Shown piece after piece: positions 17,959 to 26,899 of a DNA stretch of 64,000 nt. The stretch is from UBA2421 sp002343075 (GTDB lineage: Bacteria; Planctomycetota; Phycisphaerae; Tepidisphaerales; Tepidisphaeraceae). The DNA lies in contig CALJLN010000027.1 of the NCBI GenBank assembly GCA_937982565.1, positions 1-64,000 on the forward strand, given 5' to 3'. Every line of letters starts with the position of its first letter. Position 1 is the stretch's first letter. A model generated the notes under the pieces. It did not search any database. It was given only the letters and a program-made list of their open reading frames with translations, and had not been told where the DNA came from. The translations under genes and the position numbers were made by a program.

Positions 17959-18716
17959 GCGACCGCGCCGAGATTCTCCGACAACTGATCGAGCTTTCGC
18001 ATGAGCTGGGCCGCATCGAGAATGACCTGGTCATTCTCGGCGAGGGCAACACCTCCGCTCGCGCGAGCGAGACTACTTTTCTTGTGAAGGCGAGCGGAGC
18101 CAACCTCGCAACGATCGACGCCTCGGGCCTGGTGGAGTGTCACTTTGAACCGCTGCTGAATCTCCTTGCCGGCCCGCCGCTCGATGATGCTTCTGTGGAA
18201 GCGACGCTCATGGATTGCAGGGTCGATCGCGCTGCTAAAAAGCCGAGTGTGGAGGCGGTGTTTCACGCGCAGCTTCTAAGCCTTCCGGGTGTCTCGTTTG
18301 TGGGCCACACGCATCCAACAAGCGTCAATGCGGTGTTGTGTTCCGAATCGGTCGAGGCGTTCGCCGTCGAGCGGCGGTTTCCGGACGAGATCGTCTGCTG
18401 TGGAACGCGCAGCGTGGTCGTGCCTTACGTTGATCCGGGCGTACACCTGGCGAGGGCGATTGCCGATGCGACAGGGCAGTTCATGCAATCCGACGGTGCG
18501 CCGCCTCGGGTGATCTTGCTGACCAACCACGGGCTGATCGCCCCCGCCGCCTCGCCCGGGGGGGTTCTCGCCGCGACACTGATGGCGGCGAAGGCCGCTC
18601 GCATCTTCATGGGCGCTCGGTCGATGGGAAGAGTCGTACCGATGCCGACGGATCAGGTCACACGCATCTCCGACCGCCCCGACGAGCACTACCGCCGTCG
18701 GCAGTTAAAGATGTAA
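17955..18716 (+). CDS. Class II aldolase/adducin family protein
   Basis: A 253-residue zinc-dependent aldolase of the fuculose/rhamnulose-phosphate type. GEGNTSAR and LVKASGANLATID are phosphate-binding segments, and HTHPTSVNAVLCS carries the metal His pair. A later LTNHGLIA holds another metal His. I start at the GTG at 17955, preceded by GGAGA and overlapping the upstream stop as GTGA. The product would be dihydroxyacetone phosphate plus lactaldehyde if the substrate is fuculose or rhamnulose 1-phosphate. No kinase for making the phosphate is in the operon. Confidence 0.87.
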   Translation: MSDRAEILRQLIELSHELGRIENDLVILGEGNTSARASETTFLVKASGANLATIDASGLVECHFEPLLNLLAGPPLDDASVEATLMDCRVDRAAKKPSVEAVFHAQLLSLPGVSFVGHTHPTSVNAVLCSESVEAFAVERRFPDEIVCCGTRSVVVPYVDPGVHLARAIADATGQFMQSDGAPPRVILLTNHGLIAPAASPGGVLAATLMAAKAARIFMGARSMGRVVPMPTDQVTRISDRPDEHYRRRQLKM

Positions 18717-18824
18717 CGGGCTGTCGACCGTCTTTTCCCGCATGGACTCTGGGGTCGGAAAGCCCCGCCGTTATTCCATCTGCCTCCGTCGTCGTACAAT
18801 CGAATGCTTGGAGGTAATTGCGGC

Positions 18825-20264
18825 ATGGTTCAATCTCACCTGCTCCAAAATCTGTGCGGCTACATCGACGGCCAATGGGTCGGCGCGGCGGCATCGAAGA
18901 CTTTCGAGGTTTGCAACCCCGCCACAGGCGATTTGCTCGCCGTGCTACCGAACCTGGGCGCGCCCGATACGCGCGCCGCGGTCGTCGCCGCCGACCGGGC
19001 ATGGAGAGACTTTCCTTCTCTGGAGACGCGAGAAGGCTGGCTCATGGCGATCCATGACGCGTTATTGCGAGAGAAACAGGAACTGGCGCGCATCATCACG
19101 CTCGAACAAGGTAAACCGTTGAAAGAGTCGCTCGTGGAAGTGGACTACTCGGCGGGCTTCTTCAAATTCTTTGCTTCGCAGATTCACAACCTCGCACCAT
19201 CGCCGCTGGGCGAGAAGATCCGTGGCGCGAGCTGGACGGTGCATCATCGGCCCGCCGGCGCGGTCGGGCTGATTACCCCGTGGAACTTCCCGCTGGCGAT
19301 GCTGGCGAAGAAGTTTCCCGCGGCGCTGGCGGCGGGCTGCGGCATCGTGACCAAGCCCGCCGACCTTACCCCGTTGACCACCATCGCGCTCTGGCACATT
19401 CTCGACGGGCTGAAACTGCCCCCCGGCGTGGCCAATCTGGTCATCGGCGATGCCGCGCCGATCGGCGATGTGCTGTGCACGCACCCCGCGGTGCGGCTGA
19501 TCAGCTTTACAGGTTCCACCGAGGTCGGCCGTACGCTTATCAAGACCACCGCGCCACATATCAAGCGGCTGTCACTCGAACTGGGTGGCAACGCGCCCTA
19601 CATCGTCATGGACGATGCCGATCTCACCGCCGCCGCCGACGCGTTGATGGCCAACAAGTTTCGCTGCGCGGGTCAGACGTGTGTGTGTGCCAACCGCATT
19701 CTTGTCCACGCTGCAGTCGCCGACCGGTTTGCGTCGGAGATGGCGCGGCGCGTCTCGGCGCTTCGGGTGGGCAACGGAATGGATGCCTCGACCGAGATCG
19801 GCCCGCTGATCAACCGCGCCGCGGTCGAGAAAGTGGCCCGGCATGTTGAAGATGCGATGGCGTGCGGCGCGAAGCGCGTTGCACAGGCATCGGTTGACGC
19901 AAGCCTGACCGGCACTTTCTACCCCCCGACGCTACTGGATCACCTTGCAGAAGGTTCGGCGATGCAGCAGGAAGAAACCTTCGGGCCGATTGTCGCGATT
20001 CGACGATTTGAAACCGAAGCCGAGGCTGTCGCGCTGGCCAACAGCACGATCTACGGTCTGGCCGCGTATTTGTTTACCGCCGACGTGTCTCGAATCGAGC
20101 GAATGTCGCGGCAACTCTCTTTTGGCCATGTTGCGGTCAATACCGGCACCGGCCCCACCCCCGAGGCTCCGTTCGGGGGGATGAAGCAGTCCGGCTACGG
20201 CCGCGAAGGCGGGATCGAGGGCTTGCTTGAGTACTGTGAGCCGCAAACTGTTGTCGTGGCATGA
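18825..20264 (+). CDS. NAD(P)-dependent aldehyde dehydrogenase
   Basis: A 479-residue aldehyde dehydrogenase, full length for the family. The nucleotide-binding region has ITPWNFPLAMLAKKFPAAL and VTKPADLTPLT. The catalytic glutamate is in LSLELGGNAPYIV, and the catalytic cysteine in FRCAGQTCVCANR. The C-terminal PFGGMKQSGYGREGG is typical of succinate-semialdehyde and lactaldehyde dehydrogenases. The ATG at 18825 follows GGAGGT at 18810 by nine bases. It is the last gene of the operon after the aldolase, which fits oxidation of lactaldehyde; this is inference from the order. Confidence 0.93.
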   Translation: MVQSHLLQNLCGYIDGQWVGAAASKTFEVCNPATGDLLAVLPNLGAPDTRAAVVAADRAWRDFPSLETREGWLMAIHDALLREKQELARIITLEQGKPLKESLVEVDYSAGFFKFFASQIHNLAPSPLGEKIRGASWTVHHRPAGAVGLITPWNFPLAMLAKKFPAALAAGCGIVTKPADLTPLTTIALWHILDGLKLPPGVANLVIGDAAPIGDVLCTHPAVRLISFTGSTEVGRTLIKTTAPHIKRLSLELGGNAPYIVMDDADLTAAADALMANKFRCAGQTCVCANRILVHAAVADRFASEMARRVSALRVGNGMDASTEIGPLINRAAVEKVARHVEDAMACGAKRVAQASVDASLTGTFYPPTLLDHLAEGSAMQQEETFGPIVAIRRFETEAEAVALANSTIYGLAAYLFTADVSRIERMSRQLSFGHVAVNTGTGPTPEAPFGGMKQSGYGREGGIEGLLEYCEPQTVVVA

Positions 20265-20391
20265 TTTACAGTCATCGCATCTCGCAGGAGGATTCGCCGC
20301 AGCGAAAAATTTAGGATTTTGTACGGTATTTGTCTTGCAATGTGGCCGGTCGCTTGATAGGGTTTTGTTCGAGAGGCCACGGGTGTCATTT

Positions 20392-21432
20392 ATGGAAGCA
20401 TTGGGACCAAAACTTCGCAGGCAACGTCGTCGGCTGGGTCTGACTCTGGATGACCTGGCGGGCAAGGCCGGCATCAGCAAGCCGTATCTTTCGCTCATCG
20501 AGACCCAGCGAGTGACCAACCCCCCGAGCGATGAAAAACTGAGACGCCTCGAACAGACGCTCGGCTTTAATCCCGGAGAGCTTATCACGCAGGCACACCT
20601 CCAGCGCACGCCTAAAGATGTGCGCGCGGTGCTGGCAAAGCTGATGAGAGGGCGCGAATCAACGACGGGTAACCAGGGAAAAGGGGCGAAACCAGAGCAT
20701 GCCAACGAGCACCATGGTTCGGGTGGCAATGGTGCGGGTGGCAATGGTGCGGCGGGTGGCAATGGTGCGGGTGGCAATGGTTTGGGTGGCAACGGTGTTA
20801 ATCACAGCAAAGGTGTTAGTCAAAATAGTCATGGCATGGAAGTGGGAACAGGCGGGGGCAATTCATTGACCCTGCCCGCAGCCGGCGTGTTGCAGCGATC
20901 GAGCAAGAACGGTCATGTCTCGCGCATTTCCGAAGGGTTCAACCTGGATGATGCCTACCTGTCGGGTGTCCTGGCGCAGCTGGTGGATCATCATCGCGGA
21001 AATATCGAGCCGATTGCCACGGGCACCATTCCGATCATCAACAAGGTGGCCGCAGGGTATCCGCGCGATTTTACCGATCTTTCTTATCCGAAAGGGGTGG
21101 CCGATGAATACATGTCCTGCCCCGACGTGCGCGATGCCGATGCGTTCGCCGCCCGTGTGCATGGCGACAGTATGTTTCCCAAGTATGCCGAGGGCGATAT
21201 CGTGGTGTTTTCTCCGTCGTCAGCGATGAAGGACGGGGATGATTGTTTCGTACGTTTTGAAGACGGGCAGACCACGTTCAAACGTGTCTTCTTCGAGAAA
21301 GACGATGCCGGCCAAGCCACCCTCCGGCTGCAACCCCGCAACGAACGCTTCCGCCCACAAGTGGTACCGCGTGAACAGGTGAACGGCTTGTATAAAGCAG
21401 TCTACCGATATCAACGCCTGAATGACGATTGA
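20392..21432 (+). CDS. XRE-S24 self-cleaving repressor
   Basis: A 346-residue regulator with an N-terminal Cro/CI helix-turn-helix (about residues 8-60; LTLDDLAGKAGISKPYLSLI) and a C-terminal LexA/CI-type S24 protease domain. The cleavage site is the Ala-Gly in KVAAGYPRDF, the catalytic Ser is in HGDSMFP, and the Lys is in TTFKRVFFEK. Between them is a long flexible linker containing five GGNG units. This layout predicts a repressor inactivated by RecA-type damage signalling. The ATG at 20392 was chosen as the start of the HTH; a GTG nine bases upstream is also possible. No phage genes surround it, so it looks like a host regulator. Confidence 0.85.
   Translation: MEALGPKLRRQRRRLGLTLDDLAGKAGISKPYLSLIETQRVTNPPSDEKLRRLEQTLGFNPGELITQAHLQRTPKDVRAVLAKLMRGRESTTGNQGKGAKPEHANEHHGSGGNGAGGNGAAGGNGAGGNGLGGNGVNHSKGVSQNSHGMEVGTGGGNSLTLPAAGVLQRSSKNGHVSRISEGFNLDDAYLSGVLAQLVDHHRGNIEPIATGTIPIINKVAAGYPRDFTDLSYPKGVADEYMSCPDVRDADAFAARVHGDSMFPKYAEGDIVVFSPSSAMKDGDDCFVRFEDGQTTFKRVFFEKDDAGQATLRLQPRNERFRPQVVPREQVNGLYKAVYRYQRLNDD
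20719..20793 (+). repeat. GGNG-coding tandem repeat
   Basis: Five imperfect copies of GGTGGCAATGGT with short GCG spacers, inside the linker of the S24 repressor. Such repeats can change copy number by slippage without breaking the frame only when whole codons are gained or lost. Confidence 0.75.
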
Positions 21433-22150
21433 TTGGAATTGCGGCCCATCAAGGCACAGATGAGGCCGAATGGACAAAGCCGTTTTGAAGCAACGGCAAG
21501 CTGTTTCGAGAAGATCAGCCGTAAAGCGGCGGCAGAAGATAGCCCGGGGCCGCAAACCCCGGGAAAGCTTCGCGTGCAGCCTCCGTCGCCGCGAAGCGCC
21601 GATCCCGGGGCGCAAGTGTCCGGAGCGGCTCCGTCGCCGTGAAACGGCGGTAGAAAGTAGCCCGGGGCGCAAGCCCCGGGAAGTCAGTTGCGGAAGTCCA
21701 GCCCCGCAGGGGCAAAAGAATGCTTCGTCGCGCAGCACGACGTTCGACCCACGGATGTGACGCAGGCCGCGCCGCGTCTTTCGCCTCCGCGCGTTTTTGT
21801 CGTGTCGCCTCTTTCGCCCCTGCGGGGCTGTTGTGGCGCGGGCGGTCGTCCCCGGGCTGACGCCCGGGGCTATTGTCTGCCGCCGCTTCGCGGCTGAAGA
21901 GTTCCCATTTTGCGATGGTGGTACGCGGTGGTACGCGGTGGTACGTCGTAACCGGCGGCCCATTTGCGCGGCGTTCGCGGCTGAAGCGCGTTCCCTTTCC
22001 GGTTGCAACCCTGCCCGATCGATACCGCAGCGTGGTCTTCGCGGCTGAAAAGCGTCTGCGTCGCCGCCGGTCTGTTGCGGAATCTCGTACCAGCACGGCT
22101 GCCCGCATCAACCCCGCGGTTGGCGATGGCACCTTTGCGTCGGCCGACCG
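21433..22150. repeat. REP-like repeat cluster, no gene
   Basis: The 718-base gap holds several modules made of a GCGAAGCGGC-type hairpin, a CCCGGGG/CCCCGGG hairpin (21541-21563, 21658-21680, and inverted at 21850-21869), and a GCCCCGCAGGGGC hairpin (21701-21713, inverted at 21816-21828). The last module is the reverse complement of the earlier ones, so the whole can fold into a large cruciform. Beyond it lie three 10-base copies of GTGGTACGCG (21918-21947, the last one diverged) and three copies of TTCGCGGCTGAA (21887, 21974, 22038). Open frames here are repeat translations and are not called. Confidence 0.8.
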
Positions 22151-23677
22151 TCATAGCTTCCAGAAGATGCGCCGTCGGTACGCCTCGTCGAGAACGAGCC
22201 ACCAGAAAAGGACGAAGCAGCATGTGAACGCCCAGCCGCCTTCCCATTCGCCCAGCGATTGCTTGAGCGCATTGCCTACGGCGTTGGTAATGCTCGTCAG
22301 GGTCGGCTGTGTAGCAGGGCTGACCGGGACGGCGATCATCCGGTACCACAAAAGCGAAATGATCGACGCGGTGAGAACGACGATCGCGCCGCTGGCTGGA
22401 CCGATGTGGCGCAGCAGCGGTCGCGACAGTCGCCACGCCGCCCAGCCTGCGGTGAGAGAGAAGAATATCAGCGTTCCGTAGCGAACCGCCGCAAGCGAGA
22501 GTGCGCGCGACGTATCCACAAGCGGCGTGTTCATCAGCAGTACTTTGGAGAGGATCGAGATAAAATAGACGCCGATCGCGTTGCTACCGAGGACAACAAA
22601 CGCATAAGTCCACCCGCGGCAGGCGTGGATGTCGATCAAGAGAAAGAGCATCGAGAGCACGATCGCGCCGACGCCTGCACACCAGAGAAGGTAGCACGGC
22701 GTCCAGCGGTCTTTGTTAAAAGGGAGATCGAACGCCCAGAGAAACCCGAGCAAAGCACAGACCGCGCCCGCCGTCGCGAGGCGCCGCACCCGCAGAATGG
22801 GAGAGAGGTCGTCGCGCCGCAGCCAGTCGCCCATGAGTGTGCCGAGCAGCATCATCGCCGTCGCCGGCGGGACGGACATAAGCCCTTTCCAGTTGATGCT
22901 CAGCCATGAAAACGGTTCAAAGCTACGCCAAATCCACCACGGCTGGCTATAGATCGAGGAGATTGCATTTTGTCCGGCCGTGAAGGTGCCGCGTGCCACG
23001 CCTTCACCCTGCGGCCAGAATCGTAGCACCGCCCAGTGCCAGAGAAGCAGTGCCAACGCGACCACGAGCCTCGGCCGGGTGGGCAGTTCGTAGAATATGC
23101 GCGATGCCAGATACCCTACGCCGAGCAGTTGCAGCACATCCATCCCGCAGACAAGTCGAAATGGCACGGTGCCGGTTTCATCACGCCACCAGATTGCGAA
23201 CTGATCGCGAAAGTAGCAGAGAAGCCACCCGAGCAGCAGGAGCATCACCGCGCGCTTGACGACACGCAGCCAGACCAACGCCGCCGGGTGTGCTCTTCCC
23301 GCCGAGACGGAGTAGGGCATGGCCAGCCCGATGATGAGCATGAACCCAGGCATGACATAATCGGCGAGGGTGACATGTTTCCAGATCGGAAACTGGGTGA
23401 AAGCCCGCGTGATTGGCGCGTCGGCGGTGGCGATGAGGTGCAGCCACGATGCAAAAGCACCGAGTTGCACCGACGCATATCCGTCGGCGGGGGGTACGAA
23501 GCCGGCATGCTTCCAGAAATAGCCGGCCGTGGAGTAGCTGCCGAGATTGTTGACGATCAACATCGCCAGAATGACCAGCCCGCGGAAGACATCCAGCGAG
23601 ACGAGCCGCCCGCCGCTCTGCCGCTTGGTCAGGGGAAGTGGATCCGGCTCGGGCTGTTTGAAGAGAGTCGCCGTCAT
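22151..23677 (-). CDS. DUF5009-like membrane acyltransferase
   Basis: A 508-residue polytopic membrane protein of the heparan-alpha-glucosaminide N-acetyltransferase-like group (DUF5009 type). The start RLVSLDVFRGLVILAMLIVN is the family's first helix signature, followed by LADYVMPGFMLIIGLAMPYS and around ten more hydrophobic segments. These proteins move acyl groups across the membrane to sugar acceptors. I use the ATG at 23677; a TTG nine bases earlier is possible. It lies 18 bases after the FAD enzyme gene and is probably in the same transcript with the upstream GntR/LacI hybrid regulator. The acceptor is unknown. Confidence 0.8.
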   Translation of the reverse strand: MTATLFKQPEPDPLPLTKRQSGGRLVSLDVFRGLVILAMLIVNNLGSYSTAGYFWKHAGFVPPADGYASVQLGAFASWLHLIATADAPITRAFTQFPIWKHVTLADYVMPGFMLIIGLAMPYSVSAGRAHPAALVWLRVVKRAVMLLLLGWLLCYFRDQFAIWWRDETGTVPFRLVCGMDVLQLLGVGYLASRIFYELPTRPRLVVALALLLWHWAVLRFWPQGEGVARGTFTAGQNAISSIYSQPWWIWRSFEPFSWLSINWKGLMSVPPATAMMLLGTLMGDWLRRDDLSPILRVRRLATAGAVCALLGFLWAFDLPFNKDRWTPCYLLWCAGVGAIVLSMLFLLIDIHACRGWTYAFVVLGSNAIGVYFISILSKVLLMNTPLVDTSRALSLAAVRYGTLIFFSLTAGWAAWRLSRPLLRHIGPASGAIVVLTASIISLLWYRMIAVPVSPATQPTLTSITNAVGNALKQSLGEWEGGWAFTCCFVLFWWLVLDEAYRRRIFWKL

Positions 23678-23695
23678 GAATCGCAATTGAGAGCG

Positions 23696-25393
23696 TTACA
23701 ATCCTTCGCGCGTCTCCCAAGGCCAGCTCATCGGGATGCCTTCGCTGGCCAGTCGCGATTGAAGTTCGCGGATTTTTGGCAGATCGTCATGCACCGCCGC
23801 CGGCTCGGTGTTGGTGGCGACGCAATAAAACGCCAGCAGTCCCGCGGCTTCGCCGTTGTTCCACTCGGTAGTGTGCATTCGATAGGCGCCGTTGGTGATG
23901 TGGGTGACGCCAATCGCCTTGCCCGCCGCAATGACATTCCGCACCCGCTGCGGTATGAGTGCGCCCATCGGGATGCGAAAGGGGGCCGATTGTACATAGA
24001 GCGATCCGCGGTGGGCGGTGCTGGGGTGAAGATCGAGCTTGTAATGGCCGATTCCCACCGAGTCGGCAAACGGCTCGGCCATGCCCCAGGCCATGACGCT
24101 CTGCCGGGGTCGCCTTTCCAGTCGGCGCTGCTCGGTGCCGATGTGCGCTTCGGTGACGATCGTGCGGGCTCGCAACCGGCGCGGTTCACGGATATAGGGC
24201 CGCTTGGCGAATCCGTCGGCGGTCCCGAGTTCGTCGCCGCGCAGGCGCAGCCCCGGATAGCCGACACCCTTGCCATCAAACCGAGGCGCGTCGGCCTGCA
24301 TCCAGTAAAGAAAGCAAAGGCTCTGCTCGCGCGCCCCGGCCATGGCGTCGGCCTGCTCCCCGGCGGTGACTTCCAGCAGCGGTTTCTGCCAGTAGTCCAT
24401 CTGCACCATGTTAATGAGCGCCACATCGGGCGGTGCGGCATCGTCGTCGTAGATGCTGCGGTCGACAATGCGGCGGTATCGCCACATTTCCAGCTCGTTT
24501 TCCTTCGGCTCGTGCGGCCACGGGATAAACGCAAAATCGCGCGCCTCATGATGATCGCCGCCGACGATCGTCCAACTAAAAAGCGCGCCCGGCCAGGCGT
24601 GATCGAGTTGAGGTACATAGTCGCGCCACCAATTGTAGTTCTCGGGTCGGGCGATGGTGTGGTCTTCGCCGGGGCGATGTTCGATCGCGAAACACCAACT
24701 GATCGCCTGCTGATCGAGCGGATCGGCGTGATCGGTCCTTCCGTGCAACTCCCCAAAATCACTGGCATGTTCGGCACCTGCCATGTATTCGATGCCGGCC
24801 AGCGGATATAGATCGCCTAGTTCGGTTGCGTCAAGAAAATAGTCGGCGAGGAGGGTAATGGTCTCGTCGGTTTGCGTGTTGGTCAGTGTGACCGACGTCA
24901 CCCGATCGCCATCGGTCGTCGCCGATGTTGGGGCGGCATAGTAAAGCACGCGCACCCGGCCAGCGGCGATGTGCGGGGCCAGTTGCGCCTGCAGTACAGC
25001 GTGTGCCACGCGCGGTTCGCAGCAGAGGTGGCTTACCCAGCCATTGCCCGGGTTAAGCCGCGGATTCGCCCGGGCCGCCGGGGTGAGGGGGCGATTGTCG
25101 CGATACCACCGGCGAACGTCGTTTCTAAACTGGAGGTAGGCGCGCGTTCCGCCGAAGAAATCGGGCGGAGCATGATTGTGAGCATCGCCGCCTTCGATCC
25201 AGCGGTTTTCATCAGGCGGGACAGCCTGCACGGTGAGTTGGCCGCCGAGCCAGTCGGTTGGTTCGGTGATGACGCAGTAGCCGCCGTTGCGCGCGATGGC
25301 CAGCGCCGCCGCCGTCCCGCCGCAGCCGCCGCCGATGATTGCAATCGGAGTTCTGATTTCTGGCACGGTTGGCTCCGGGTTGAAGGTGTGCAT
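23696..25393 (-). CDS. FAD-dependent oxidoreductase
   Basis: A 565-residue protein of the FAD_oxidored (PF12831-like) family. The dinucleotide fold is at the start: IAIIGGGCGGTAAALAIAR at about residues 17-35, then TEPTDWLGGQLT. The C-terminal part has GKAIGVTHITNGAYRMHTTEW, closing the FAD site. Homologues are common in planctomycete sugar loci, some misnamed as xanthan lyases. No signal peptide is seen. The stop lies 18 bases before the DUF5009-like gene. The electron acceptor and substrate are unknown; oxidation of a sugar-derived compound is likely from context. Confidence 0.85.
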   Translation of the reverse strand: MHTFNPEPTVPEIRTPIAIIGGGCGGTAAALAIARNGGYCVITEPTDWLGGQLTVQAVPPDENRWIEGGDAHNHAPPDFFGGTRAYLQFRNDVRRWYRDNRPLTPAARANPRLNPGNGWVSHLCCEPRVAHAVLQAQLAPHIAAGRVRVLYYAAPTSATTDGDRVTSVTLTNTQTDETITLLADYFLDATELGDLYPLAGIEYMAGAEHASDFGELHGRTDHADPLDQQAISWCFAIEHRPGEDHTIARPENYNWWRDYVPQLDHAWPGALFSWTIVGGDHHEARDFAFIPWPHEPKENELEMWRYRRIVDRSIYDDDAAPPDVALINMVQMDYWQKPLLEVTAGEQADAMAGAREQSLCFLYWMQADAPRFDGKGVGYPGLRLRGDELGTADGFAKRPYIREPRRLRARTIVTEAHIGTEQRRLERRPRQSVMAWGMAEPFADSVGIGHYKLDLHPSTAHRGSLYVQSAPFRIPMGALIPQRVRNVIAAGKAIGVTHITNGAYRMHTTEWNNGEAAGLLAFYCVATNTEPAAVHDDLPKIRELQSRLASEGIPMSWPWETREGL

Positions 25394-25504
25394 CGACGGA
25401 CGAGTCGAGGTCTGTAGTGCGCGAAGACCCGCTCATCGCAGACTTGTTGTGTCGCCGTCTGCGCGATCTGTCCTGCACCGTCTTTCCGGACAGGACAAAT
25501 CAGG

Positions 25505-26593
25505 CTACTTCACCGGCCCGCTCGATCGGCGGACGACCAGTTCTGCCCAGAGTGTCCGCTGGGCTGGTTCGACGCGTGTTCCCTGGATCTGCTCGTAAAG
25601 TGTGGTGACGGCGGAGTGGCCCACTTGCACCAGCGGCTGGCGCAGCGTGGTCATCGGCGGGGAAAGGTGGGCCGCCGACGGGGGATCGTCCACGCCGACG
25701 ACGGAAATGTCGTCTGGAATCCGAATTCCCACCGTTCCTGCCGCGCCGTACACATCCAGCGCGAAATAATACCCCGCGGCAAAGACCGCGGTCGGCCGCG
25801 AGGGGCCCGACAGCACGCGGATCAACTCAAGCCGCTCGCGCTCTTCCAGCCGCCACGAAACACCCTTGATAATGTGCTCGTTCTTCGGGCGAATGCCCCG
25901 CTCCGTGCAAGCGGCGAGAAAGCCGCTCCAGCGGTCGTGCGAATTGCTGATTTCGTCGGCACCACCCACATACGCAATCTGCGTGTGTCCGAGCCGAATC
26001 AGGTGCGCAACCGCTTGTCGGGCGAGATCGACGTTGTCTACATCGACGCAACTCACCCGCTTGTTACTCACCTTCGCGCCGATCGCCATGATCGGCTGCT
26101 TGGGTTTGGCAATGCCCGAAAGATGCTCGGCTTCGTCGCCCAGCGGATTGACGAAAAGATAGCCGTTGCACTCACCGCGAATGTCTTCTCCGTATCGCAA
26201 CATGATCAGATCGACCGCGAGGTGCTGCGATGCCTGACGTACGCCTTCGAGAATCTGGCTGTGAAAATAATCGGCTAAGGATGATTCGGCATGGAAAATC
26301 AGGCCTACGCGCGTATCAGCCAGGGTTTTCTTACGTTCGAGATAGCGTTCGTGAACAAACGTACCGCGGCCCTGCGACCGGCTGAGCACACCGGTGCTGA
26401 CGAGTTCCTGCAGTGCCCTGTGTGCGGTGACCAGCGAGACCGCGAGTTGGCACGATAACTCTTTTGTGGAGGGCATCTGCTCGCCGGGCGTGAAAACGCC
26501 TCGGTCGATGGCTTCTCTGACAGCGTCTCGTGCCGTGATATAAAGAGGCCGTCCGGGTTGAGGCGCGATCGGTCGTAGCGTTTTTACCGACAT
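25505..26593 (-). CDS. GntR-type HTH with LacI-like sensor
   Basis: A 362-residue regulator that joins a GntR winged helix (about residues 15-85; GEQMPSTKELSCQLAVSLVT, then LSRSQGRGTFV) to a LacI/GalR-type periplasmic-binding-like sensor (from about residue 95; TRVGLIFHAE through DDISVVGVDD). This AraR-like architecture usually senses a free sugar and represses its catabolic genes. It lies 111 bases upstream of the FAD enzyme and DUF5009-like genes on the same strand, so control of these is likely. The operator is unknown; AT-rich dyad-like sequence near 26650-26680 is a candidate. Confidence 0.85.
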   Translation of the reverse strand: MSVKTLRPIAPQPGRPLYITARDAVREAIDRGVFTPGEQMPSTKELSCQLAVSLVTAHRALQELVSTGVLSRSQGRGTFVHERYLERKKTLADTRVGLIFHAESSLADYFHSQILEGVRQASQHLAVDLIMLRYGEDIRGECNGYLFVNPLGDEAEHLSGIAKPKQPIMAIGAKVSNKRVSCVDVDNVDLARQAVAHLIRLGHTQIAYVGGADEISNSHDRWSGFLAACTERGIRPKNEHIIKGVSWRLEERERLELIRVLSGPSRPTAVFAAGYYFALDVYGAAGTVGIRIPDDISVVGVDDPPSAAHLSPPMTTLRQPLVQVGHSAVTTLYEQIQGTRVEPAQRTLWAELVVRRSSGPVK

Positions 26594-26899
26594 GAAATTG
26601 CCTTGAATTCGCAGGCGGGCATCGCCCCGCTCGTCGGGACTACGATGACCGTTGCTATAACTTCTATAATTATGCCCCGAATATCGAAATGCGTCAACCG
26701 AAACTTTGGTTCTTCATCAGAATTGTAGAATTTCGGCAATAAAGTTCGCCCAGTTTCACAATGCCCACCCGGTGCGATACCCGGCGCGCCCAATCTCGAT
26801 TGCCAGCATCCCCTCGGCGGGGAAGGGTTTTTCCGTGTCGGGGGGTGAAACCCGCAGGCAGTTCTTGCGACCAATCCGCAGCGGCCGCGAATGGCGCGA
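26594..26899. other. Intergenic gap between regulator and DUF4920 gene
   Basis: No gene is supported. On the minus strand this region precedes the GntR/LacI-type gene. AT-rich sequence near 26652-26675 (TATAACTTCTATAATTAT) could hold its promoter and operator, since it is unlike the GC-rich surroundings. Confidence 0.4.

Noticed and set aside
20265..20391. SOS-type operator before the S24 repressor gene
   Set aside because: The region is AT-rich but no clear dyad matching a known LexA box was seen.
23036..24811. 591-residue open frame on the plus strand across the FAD enzyme and acyltransferase genes
   Set aside because: Both minus-strand genes show clear family motifs in the same span; the plus frame has no recognisable domain.
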